Made by a program: the position numbers and the translations under genes. A stretch of DNA of 64,000 nt from the NCBI GenBank assembly GCA_036927565.1, contig JAYESD010000005.1, positions 11,128,565 to 11,192,564 on the forward strand, written 5' to 3'. This document shows, piece by piece, positions 43,439 through 53,137 of the stretch. This DNA comes from Tuctoria greenei. Lineage: Eukaryota > Streptophyta > Magnoliopsida > Poales > Poaceae. Within the stretch, counting starts at the first letter, position 1; each line of letters starts with the position of its first letter. The notes beneath the pieces are model-generated. The model did not search any database. It saw only the letters and a program-made list of their open reading frames with translations, and was not told the DNA's origin.

Positions 43439-44702
43439 TACCACGGAGGTGAGTCTTGAGTAACTTGAGATGTATGTTATAGAGTCATTGTACAGAGTCG
43501 GGTAGTTCCTCCGGGAGAGCAGCCGGACCTTTCCCGAAAGGTCCGCAAAGCTCATGCAGCACTTGTCACAGTCTCCGGACTAAAAGTGTGGCTAACTACC
43601 CTGGGTCAAACGAGAAACCAAACACACTTAGCCTGGTCCCGTACCCTAAGAGTTTACTTGTTTCCCCTGTACCCCAGACCTATAATGAAAGACATCTTCA
43701 TGTGAAATAGACTCCACGTGCATTCATTTTGTGCAGGCTCGACATTTTTATTTTTCTCTTTCTTGTCTATAACAGAGACGTGCAATTCTTAAGAAATTTT
43801 TAGTTCGACCGGTTTATATACGATTCGAGTTGTATTGTCAGATCTTTTGGATTTAAATATCGTTTATGGCCAACTCGCCTGAAAGTCGCCAAGCCAATCT
43901 AGGGCTGGAGTGCGCTATCGACTTAGCCTGGTCAAGCACCCTAAGTACGCCACTCTACCTACACCCCGGCAGGCCGAAGTAAGGCGGGTCCATGGACAAT
44001 TGGATCTAAGAGAAAAGACAACGCATCTGGTTGTATTTAAAATCGCGTTCAACTTAAAATTTTCTTGAGAATCGTAAGCCGCGACGAAATTATAGACAAG
44101 GAACGAATTTTACTATTTTTCTTGGCTTAAGTGTGCAGGAAAAATGAACTCTACGTTGATGGAGAAAAGCCGGAGCTAACCAAGCTCCGACTCCCCCAAG
44201 GGGGTCAACCGTCAACGCTGAGTAAAAGATGGTGAGAAGACCCCGTAAATGGAGTCTGTTGCCAACAAACCAAGTGTTGGCAAAGGTCACTGCCGGAGCT
44301 ACTAAGCTCCGACACCTCGGAGGACTAACTATCGACGCTCTACGTGTTGATAGAGGCTATTGCCGAAGCTACCAAGCTCCAGCGATGGACAATGCCGGAG
44401 CTTCTAAGCTCCGACAAATTTAGGGGACCTTCACTATCAAAGACTTCAGACCTAAATTCTACAAGTTCGGAGCAAATTCGTCTTCAACAAAACTCAATAT
44501 CCTTTTGGTACATGTTCACAATCAAATTGTGTACATCTACCAGGGGGCCAAGTGAAGATAAAGATGTTGAAGACAAAAAATGAAATTCGCAAAAATTTGG
44601 GGATTTCATTCATCTGGAGACAGGAGATTACATCTGGAGACAAGGGATTACAAAATTGAGGAAGAAGAAGATAAAATACAAGTGAGAGCTAAAGAGATGG
44701 TC
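43439..44702. other. Pol-aORF spacer of element B with conserved 24-bp elements and hairpins
   Basis: The two genes converge here. It holds two 24-bp CTTAGCCTGG...CCCTAAG elements (43627-43650, 43922-43945) and four CGGAGCT...AGCTCCG inverted repeats (44170-44188, 44294-44311, 44364-44381, 44396-44413). The open frames on the plus strand here are not genes. Sequence units resembling CCGTCAACGCTGAGT link this region to the arrays of element E. Confidence 0.7.
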
Positions 44703-46635
44703 CTAGACCCTATGGAAGAACTCGGCGACCTTCTGGGCGACCTCCGATACGCTGGCTCGGGTAGCTTCGCCTTCTCCTTCGACGGGGCCTTCAAGCACCG
44801 GGTCCAGAGGAAATTGAGGGTTCCGGCTGGTGTAGCACGTCAGCACATATTCTGTGACGTTCCTCACCAGGGATTGCCCCTCGACCTCCAGTTGGTCCGC
44901 GATGACGTCGCCCACCTTGGAGAGCTTGCTACCTGCTGCGCTCAACGCCTGCAGCGCAAGGTCCGGCTCCGGCTCCGGATCATCCGGGCGCACGGGGCTG
45001 AAACCCATCGGCGTCAGCGCATCATTGGCCTTGCCCAGGAACTCCCAAATCTGCAGGGAGTCTGCCGTCCTCAGGCTCTTCACCTCTTCCAGGGATCTCT
45101 TGGCCGCCGTCAGTTCGAAATTCTCACGGGCGAGGCGCTCAACTTCTTTGGCGTTTTGCTGAATCTTTGCAGCAACCCGCCTCTCAAGTCTTCCGAGCTC
45201 CTCCTCTCGGAGGTGGATCTTGTTCCGACGATCGACCAGGTCCTTCTCCCTAGCCTCCACTTTCTTCTCCCGGGCAACAAGGGCACACTCGTATTCGTAG
45301 AGTTCCTGCCCCCGCACCCAGGTCTTCTCCTCTTCCTCGAGGCAGCGCTCTTCCAACTTCTTAGTGCGCTCCTCGAGGCCCTTGTCAGCCAGAGCTACTT
45401 TCTCGGCGAGCTCCTCTTCCCTCCTCAGGACGTCATCCCGCAGCTCCAGGAGTTTCTGCTCTTCGTCCTCGAGCCGTCTCTCCCTCCCTTCGAGTGCCTC
45501 TCGGCGCTTGATGAGTGCGGCGTTGATGGCCTCAAGCTGTTCGTGCCGAGCATTGGCCACGTCGTTGGCAGCCTTGGCCTGATCATGGATCTCCCAGGAT
45601 TGAGCGTCGAGGGCATGAGTCATGCTCTCCCTGTCATCCAGCAGCTTATCCCAGTACTCCAGGTGGATCTTCTCCCGCTTGATCCACTCCTTGTCGTCCG
45701 CTAGCCTCGACTGCGCCAGCTTAGTCTCGAAGTGGAGCCGATTACGCCACCGCCTAAGGGTTTGGCGCTCCTCTTCAAGAGCCTTGCTGTCGTGGAAGAA
45801 GGCCAGTTGGACCTGACGTAGACTGGAGCAGGCGTTGTCGATAGACATCGACAGCGGGATGGGCTCCGGACCTGCTGGGGTCTCCTCTGCTGGTTCCAGC
45901 GGGTCTTCACATACAAAAATTGGGTCCCACTCTATGAGAGTGGAACCCTGAGCTTCCAAGGCACTAGGGCCGTCCTCCGGGATGGCCTCAGTCGTCATCG
46001 AAGAAGGCCCCGCCGCCAAGTCTTCATTCGCCCCCTCGGGCAGGGGGCCAGCGACTTCGCTTAGGCACTCCGGCTCGGCCGCAGGTACCATCGACGCTGT
46101 CGCCTCCGGAGCAGGAGCTACTATTGGCTCCGGTCGGGACACCTCTTCCGAGGGAGGCTCGAGCTCCCTCGCCTCTTCAACCGCCGGCTCTGTGACCGGC
46201 GCTCCAACAATAACCGGCTTAGCGACCGGTACTTCGGAGGTAACCGGCTCAACTGCCGGAACTTCCTCGACTTCCGGCTCGTATGCTGGAGCTTCAGTCA
46301 CCTCCGGCTCAATCGCCGGGGCTTCGACAAGTTCCGGCTCCAAGGCCGGGACTACTACTTCTTCCGGCTCTACAGCCGGAGCTTCCACTACTGTAGCACC
46401 AGGACCCGGAGCTTCAACCTCCGAGACAAGTGCCGCTGGCGTGTCTTCACTCCCGTGGTCCAACGCTACCACGGGAAATTCTGGGGACGAGTCGAGGTTC
46501 ATGACCACGACAGCCGGCGCCGGAGCTGTCGCAGCCTCAGCCACCACCTGGGGCGGCACTGGGATAGGAGCAGAAGCCCCCACGGCCTCAGACATCGTGG
46601 CCGAGGGTGGAGCTTCACTCCCCTTCTTGGGGACG
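44703..46635 (-). CDS. aORF of element B, exon 2: acidic repeats and long coiled coil
   Basis: It begins (minus strand, 46635) VPKKGSEAPPSATMSEAVGA, continuous with exon 1 if the intron is removed. First part: imperfect EVEAP..EPEV / PAVEP-type repeats of about 10-11 residues (46100-46450), acidic and Pro-rich. Second part: some 300 residues of heptad-rich coiled coil (REEELAEKVALADKGLEERT; KKVEAREKDLVDRRNKIHLR). The end is conserved with C (EVAQKVAEFFHRV). The whole 1.9 kb is open. The function is unknown; the coiled coil suggests a structural or self-assembling protein. Long open frames on the opposite strand (44580-45704, 45982-46662) are compositional shadows. Confidence 0.78.
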
Positions 46636-46713
46636 CCGCAGAGGATGGATAAAGAAAATTAACAAACAATCGCTACAATTAAAAAGTTAACCAAGGTAAA
46701 GATCAAAAATTAC

Positions 46714-48164
46714 CTTGGAAGGCTTTCGCACCAGCTTGCGCGGAACCTTTTTCCCGGACGTTCCGGGCTGGCCATGGTCGGCGTAGGAGCTCCGGGAGGC
46801 CCCCCAGAACTTGTCGCAGCCACGGGCATTTCCCGGGTCGAGGCTCTCCTCGATCGGGAGGAACCCCTGGACCTGGAGGCTCCCACTGTCCCAGGTGCCG
46901 GAGTCGTGCACCCGGAGCTAGCACCCCAGGAGGGCTCCACCACGGGGACAGACGCGCTCCTGGAGGATCCCACTGCAGGAACAGTATCGTTCCGGAAGGA
47001 CCCCACTACGGGGACAGTCGCCACGACGGCAGAAGATCTTCCCCTCTGGGGAGAAGGAACCGAGGCGGAAGTAGCGGGCCTGACGGACCTTCCGTCGGCA
47101 TGTCGTAGCTTCCTCTTCCGACTCTCCGGCTCCTCCGCCAGCTCCTTGCCCTTGCCGATGACCTCGACCCTCGGCTGTGGAGCAGGGACCGAGCCGTCTT
47201 CGGGCACCCCGGGGATTGCCACCCGGATGGTTGGTCTTCTCTCGACGACACCAAGGTCGTCAAGCGCGGGCATCGTCCGCCGGAGCTCCCTGCTGAACTC
47301 CACTTCCATGTTCAGGGGGAGAAAGGCCGACGGTGGAGTCAAGTCATCACTGTCGACGTCGATGCCGTGCTGGAATTTCTTGAGGTGGAACTCCAAGGCC
47401 TTCCCCACCATGTTGGACTTCAACCCGGTCTCAACCCGGTCCTCGTCCATCACGCTGTTGAGGGCCCAGGCGAGCTTCTCCTTCCTCTTCAGCGGCGCCC
47501 ACCTGTTGGGCAGGAAGTTGCAGAACACCGCCTGGGGAGTCAATCCTCCCTCCACGCATCGGCGGATCCTGGTCAGGGCAGGGTCGAAAGCTTCCGCCAG
47601 CACCGGAACTTCACTCCATATCGACGTGTCGATGCCGGGCAGACCGTCTGGCAGCTCCAACCGCTCATGCTCCTCCACCCTGACGACTATCCAATCTTTC
47701 TTCCAGTCATTCCACTTCCCGGAAGGGAACGACCGGAGGTACTTGAATGGGCACTTCTTGCGCTTCACGAAGTAGTAGAAGCCAAGGTACTCATTGCTCC
47801 TGTCAGTGGTGTGAACGGTGAAGAAGGTTCGGAAGAGCTCGACGCAGGGGGAGATGCCCACCCACATCTCGCAGAAGTGGACAAAGATGGACACGAGGAG
47901 AATGGAGTGAGGGCCAAGGTGGTATAGCTGCAGACCATAGAAGTCTAGCAGCATCAAGAAGAAAGAAGAAAAAGGTGGGATTAGCCCCACCATGGCGTAC
48001 GAAGAAAAGTACACCATCTCGCCAGCGCGCTCCTTCTCAAAGGGGAGCTCTCCGCCGGCACGGACCAAGCGGTTGAAGAAGTCCGAGGACCACCCCATGA
48101 GGGCCCGGACCTTCTTCAAATCGTTGTCAGTCTTCAGGCGACTCTCACGCAGACCCAACTCCAT
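46714..48164 (-). CDS. aORF of element B, exon 1: putative gypsy-type transposon domain
   Basis: The start chosen is MELGLRESRLKTDNDLKKVR at 48164, because C and F begin with the same residues; an in-frame ATG 6 codons upstream exists. The conserved core (about residues 20-160) contains LPFEKERAGEMVYFSSYAMV, FYGLQLYHLGPHSILLVSIF, VHFCEMWVGI and EYLGFYYFVKRKKCPFKYLR, resembling Pfam Transposase_28. The C-terminal third is Ser/Arg-rich and low complexity. The donor AG|GTAATT at 46714/46713 is good. The acceptor, AG in C, reads GG here (46636-46637), so splicing of this copy is doubtful. Frame join predicts about 1127 aa. Confidence 0.8.
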
Positions 48165-48694
48165 CGCGACACAGCTAGGCAAGAGAAGAGGAGCGAAGTA
48201 TGAGTCGGGAGTTTGAGCGCAAGATCAGATGAGAGGCATAAAGAACTCCCGACGGTGCGCGCTTTCCTTCTTAAGTAAGCCCTCGCAACGCTTGGGTGGA
48301 AATTGCAGGGAAGTGGAAGATACTACTCAAGAATTCAACCCAGCCGATGACAAGAGGGCCCGGGACCACCCCGACGATCAAGTCGAAGCTCTTACCCAGG
48401 CGAACGGTTGTCATCACGAGGCGGGAAACCCAAAGGCGGCGGTCTGACAGGGCGCGCGGAACCGATACGGTTTTCGTATCGGGAACCGGCGACCTTCAAT
48501 TGCATGAGATCCGCACGTCAAAGATCTCATCTGCCGCCTGAGGTGCGCCACGCGGTGGGATCTAACTGTAAAACCCTGCCAGGCACCTCCGAAGACCCTT
48601 GAAGACCCAGTTCAAGAGTCGCAAGGATGGACCCACCTCCGATGGAACGACTTCACCCCAGTGACCTTCCTCGGAGGTAGGTCCAGGGGGCCAC
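48165..48694. promoter_or_regulatory. aORF upstream region and polypurine tract of element B
   Basis: The conserved CTTAAGAAGG (minus strand, about 48266-48275) lies about 105 bp before the aORF ATG. GTCCAGGGGGCCAC at 48681-48694 touches the 3' LTR and is the likely polypurine tract. No plus-strand gene. Confidence 0.6.
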
Positions 48695-49543
48695 TGTCGG
48701 TACCCTAAAAACCGTACACCCCCTGAGGTTACAAAGATCTCGAGGGAAGGCCGTCTACTTGGATTGAAGACCCTCGGAGGCCCACTTGTCAGACATGACC
48801 GAACCTGCTTCTCCAACATGGTTAATCCCTAGGTCGCCACGTGTACTGCCAAACCGGAGCTACCGCCCACAAGGGGGAAGCTCCGGGCCAGGTACCGAAA
48901 TGGCACCTCCGGACTTAACCCCTGACCGAGAGAAGCTCCGGACCTGACAAGTGTCAGATAGCCCCGGAGCTACCTGCTTCCCACAGCAAGCTCCGGAGCT
49001 GCCACGTGTCCAAACGTCGGAGCTGGCAGCCTCTAACCTCCGGAAGACCTTGTAACGGCTCCGGATCTTCAAAGGAGAGCCAAGGACTTCAAGACCCGAT
49101 TAAGCGTCATTAATGCCATATTAATAACGCTTAAACGGACGATCTTAACACCAGTAACGGCACTGTCGGAGCCTGTTACAGAATCATTAACAGCAATTAA
49201 TCGTGTATCAATACTAGTAACCGTCGGGGCCACATGTTGGGCCAGGCTAGCTTGTAACGGTATGTCCTTGTACTATAAAAGGACAGGCCGACGATACACG
49301 CGGGACAGGCGTTCACGGACGTTCACAGACGTTGACAGGCAATCATACGTGACAAGCTAATACAACACCAACACACCCGTGGAGTAGGGTATTACGCTCA
49401 GGTGGCCCGAACCACGTAGATCCTTGTGTCTCCTGTGTTAAATCACAATTCACCTTCTTGAGTCTCCGCGCGCCCACACCGAACCACAAACTCCTTCAAC
49501 ACTTTAGCAGTGTCAGGAGATCTGCCGACTCCAACAGTCGACA
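48695..49543 (+). repeat. 3' LTR of element B (849 bp)
   Basis: It has the same length and ends as 36591-37439. The differences are mostly transitions (for example CGG/TGG in 'caggcggcccg'). TATA at about 49274. It is followed by GCAAC, then CLASSY coding. Confidence 0.93.
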
Positions 49544-49660
49544 GCAACTACAAGTGAATGGTGTGTCGAAGCTAATGAAATCTCAATAGCACTGAAGACA
49601 AAGAGATCCTGCACTTGAGTGGCAATGTCCAGATTAGACAACATGAAGCTCCAGGTTAGA
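49544..49660 (-). pseudogene. CLASSY/DRD1-like fragment (part 1, most upstream)
   Basis: Read leftward it gives an EISLASTHHSLVVA segment, which in CLSY proteins directly precedes the NMSNEEASLIDKS part found at 36590. Similarity fades upstream of about 49640, where a short repeated word (AAAGATCCTGCA) marks the junction with a copia remnant. Confidence 0.7.
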
Positions 49661-49680
49661 TAAAAAGATCCTGCATATGA

Positions 49681-50102
49681 GTGGATTCCTCGTATGTGTC
49701 TACATATGTATGGTCTACGACTTTGGGAGTTGCTCATGGACGATCTTTGGTTGGTACTGACCCTCTTCGTCGTGATTCACAACATCTTTGGAAGCTTGAC
49801 TGGCTTTGTCTTTCTTTCGCTGTGCCTGTAAGTTCTATCGGCTCCAGTTTTGCTGTTTCGTCTACTTCAACATTTGCTCAGTGGCACCACCATTTGGATC
49901 ATCTTTGTGGCACTCAGTATGATTTTTATCTCTTCAGACTCATTGTTTGTGATGCACTTTGAGTTTGAGAGAGGGTGTTAGAGATAATATTCCATTTATA
50001 TTAGATGATGTATTAGAGACTTATTTGCATATTTGTCATTCATATATATCTATTTGTAAAGGCCTCCGGCCTCCTCAGTAATATAAGGTCATATTTATAA
50101 CA
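49681..50102 (+). mobile_element. Internally deleted copia remnant with short 3' LTR
   Basis: 49750-49920 encodes LVGTDPLRRDSQHLWKLDWL and STSTFAQWHHHLDHLCG, the GAG-pre-integrase segment of a plant copia polyprotein. It jumps to a purine stretch TTTGAGAGAGGG and an LTR TGTTAGAGATAA...TTATAACA (49976-50102, 127 bp). The 5' LTR, integrase and RT are absent. Confidence 0.75.
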
Positions 50103-50141
50103 GTTAGTATCAATAATCCAGTTATTGTTAATATTATATTA

Positions 50142-50242
50142 CTCACTCTCTATCTTTTTATTTGTCGTATCAGACAGAGATATGAACTAAAAATGAACTT
50201 GGTTGTGCTGTCCTAACGACAAATAAAAAGATAAAGATGGAG
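50142..50242. mobile_element. Second Stowaway-like MITE
   Basis: Inverted ends CTCACTCTCTATCTTTTTAT and the complement of ATAAAAAGATAAAGATGGAG, each arm extending through TTTGTCGT, flanked by TA. 101 bp, non-coding. Confidence 0.72.
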
Positions 50243-52409
50243 TACATCAGAATAAAAATGATTAGCTAGTGACAAAAAATATGCCGTACATTTGTCAGAG
50301 AACTCATCCAATCTCTATTAGCATCTGCAGAACCAAAGAACAAATGATACACAATTTTCGCTTTCACTGCAAACCAACTATCATCTACATGCATTCTTCT
50401 TGCAAAAAGAAAAAACACTTATTTTTTCCACTCATAGCCGTTGGATTTAAACGAAACTCGTGGCTCTGCAAACAGACTAGACAATATCTGCGCAGTGTGG
50501 TTAAACTGATCCATGCAGCTCGTCTTGTACTGGAACTCTTGACCGCCTGTTTAAGCAGATTCAAAAATGGAGCCGTCCAAGCCGTGTTGCTGAGTGGTCG
50601 GCTGGCATGACAGTAAAAGCAGAAAGATTCAGATGACAGGAAGCAGACAAAAATCCTTCTCCTAACCCCAGGAATCCAAGGCTGAATGAACCTCCTTTCA
50701 GCTCGTGGCTAGTGGCAGGGGCGGTGCATGGACCAACAGCAACTAGTACTAAACTAGAGAAAGGTGCATCCGAGTATTTAATATTTTGTTCCAAAAAGGC
50801 GCATGGATTACATTACATTTACTAGTTGCAGTTAAGCTTGTTCTGAAGTTCAGTAAGAGGACAGTACGAGCAAAGACTGTCGTTTGTCGTGCCTAATGAC
50901 ATTTATAAACGTGTACTTTTCCACTGATTGGACGGCCTGTTTTTCAATTCCTAGTCGTTCTCATGTGACCTCGCTTTGCTGCACCCAGTTACCATATACT
51001 ACTAGTATTATACACTGAACTGTCGTTCAGTAAGCTTTTGTAATAATCATTCTGCCTTGTCGTGGCACCCTGGCTAAATCATATACTAACACCTTTGGAA
51101 GAAAAGCTTGCTGCGTTTACTGTGAAACTCACAATTGCAGCTGTGGCTATTAGTTCATTTGGGAGGAACAGAGTGACTGCTTGATAAAGATGTCTCAGCC
51201 GGCTCATAATATTGCTACACTTTGGAGACCTGCTTACGGTTCACAAAATTGTGTTTTTTTTTTTGTTAGACTGGAGTGTCTGTGTACTGTCTTCAACCGG
51301 CGACCGCGACTGTTCGTGGAAAAGGAGGTGACAGACTGACAGTGGTAGAGACAGACGCCTTCCAGCTAGAACCATTCAGGCAGCAAGAACAAATGCCTTT
51401 CGTTGTTTTCCTTTGCAGGTGGCACGTCCAATTCAATTCGTGTCCGTACGTTTCCGTCAGTTGGAAACCGCCGTTAACACTCGACAATCGAATAAACCAA
51501 ATTGCAGAGTTGAATTGCCTCGTCAGCAATACCTTCAGATACTAGCAAGCTTATATTCACTGCTCTGCATCACCTGTCACGGTTCTGCTTTTGTATAAGA
51601 GAGCATAATACGGCAACAACATGACCAAAACCTTTCGCTTTTTTTCTTTCCATTGGAAAACAGAATGGAAGAACCTGACCAAAGAGCAACAGTAAGCAAT
51701 GCAAAAGCCATGGCCCACGAGACGCCTTTTAACGTGCTTCTCCGTAGCAGAAAAGTTGCATGCATCTGGCACAGAGGTCCGCAGAAGGTTCAAGCCAATG
51801 GCCACCGCGGCACAGCTGAGAAACCGCTGAAGAAACGAAACGGGTGCATTCAGCCAGCCAGTCAGTCAGCCATTGAGCCATGTGCCGACCAAAAGTTGCC
51901 TGCTAGCGCTACTGACTTCTTCGAGTGGCTGCCGAAATTTCGTACCTAAAAGGTCGCATTGTCTATCTGAATCTTCGTTGTTGCTCGTAGCATGACACTA
52001 ACTGCTAGCGTCTGAATCAATGGCAATGATGTAAGAATCCAAAGTTGGCTCGCTCTGGATTCACCTATTTGTCTTGGTTGACCTTTATTTAGCAGCCAGC
52101 ATGTGCGTGCTGGTAAAGTGCAGCCTCTTGCGTAAAATGTATTCTGTTTCTTAAATCATCGAGTGGCCTTGTGGTACAAACCCATCTCAGGAATGCGAAA
52201 CGTGGGTGTAACGGCTAGCAATGGCGAAACGGATCAAATGGTCGTAATGGAGTCCACACAACTAGTTGCAGGAAAACTGGGCTGGAACATAACGAAGGCC
52301 CGCTCAGGTTTCGATGTCCTAACGCGAGGTGGCCTTTTTTTTAGCCCTTTTCCTCCTGTATTCGCGTTCCGACACCGCCGGCGGCCAGCTGGCAAGTCTC
52401 GCTTCTCAG
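50243..52409. other. Intergenic DNA without recognised features
   Basis: About 2.2 kb of mixed composition. The open frames (50269-50610, 51276-51545, 51653-51949, 52163-52468) have no recognisable domains and no consistent codon pattern. A T-run near 51255 could be a poly(A) remnant on the other strand. Confidence 0.4.
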
Positions 52410-52745
52410 CCCACAAGCCCGTCTGCCCGTGCGATCTTAGTGCTTGGTCAATGTTCAGTGCTGAATAGTCTACCTACGTATGCCATGGGAGCCCTCGAGC
52501 TACTACAAGCCATGATTGCGGCGATTGATGCACGCCGCCGTGCGTTCTTCCTGCGGTCTGGCGGCGGCGAGGTACGTAAGCAGCGATCAATGCCTCGTCG
52601 CCTGGAACCAAGTTTGTCGATCCAAGGAACAGGGCGGGCTGGGCATCTGGGACCTCATCGTCCACAACCGATGCTTGCTGCTCAAGCTTATTCATCGTCT
52701 CTACTCACCTACGGGGTCGTCTTGGGCGACCTGGATGGGTGTCAA
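52410..52745 (+). pseudogene. LINE (non-LTR) reverse transcriptase C-terminal scrap
   Basis: Successive frames give LPTYAMGALELLQAMIAAID with ARRRAFF (52470-52550) and then CLVAWNQVCRSKEQGGLGIW plus NRCLLLKLIHRLYS (52590-52720). W..VC..K..GGLGI.DL is the landmark after the RT domain of plant L1-type LINEs. At least one frameshift; the rest of the element is missing. Confidence 0.8.
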
Positions 52746-52747
52746 CA

Positions 52748-53010
<263 letters not shown>

Positions 53011-53063
53011 CAACTATTAAAAATTTTATTAATAAATTATTTTTTGCAGTTTATTAAATTATT

Positions 53064-53137
53064 ATTTGTTTTGGCTCTAAATTAAATTATTAAATTTATT
53101 TAATATATATTAAATAATTTAATTTATCAAAACAAAT
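53064..53137. repeat. AT-rich inverted repeat (fold-back)
   Basis: The arms ATTTGTTTTG...CAAAACAAAT and TAAATTAAATTATT...AATAATTTAATTTA pair around an AT-rich centre. It could be a small MITE; no duplication identified. Confidence 0.6.

Larger units (their letters stand above)
36591..49543 (+). mobile_element. Element B: complete Tat-type Ty3/gypsy retrotransposon with antisense aORF
   Basis: 12,953 bp with two 849-bp LTRs (TGTCGGTACC...TCGACA) that differ at roughly a dozen and a half positions by eye. The flanks are GCAGC (36586-36590) and GCAAC (49544-49548), a probable target duplication with one change. Order: gag, protease, RT, RNase H, integrase in one plus-strand frame, then a spacer, then the minus-strand aORF in two exons, then the polypurine tract. 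Chromodomain not seen. It sits in the CLASSY fragment. Confidence 0.93.

Noticed and set aside
44580..45704. 374-aa plus-strand open frame opposite the B aORF
   Set aside because: It is the exact antisense of the conserved coiled-coil exon; Leu/Ser-rich composition is what reversed Glu/Lys/Arg codons give, and C has no matching open frame.
46774..47775. 333-aa plus-strand open frame opposite aORF exon 1, and 47367-47927
   Set aside because: They are shadows of the GC-rich aORF exon, whose own frame is conserved in C and F.
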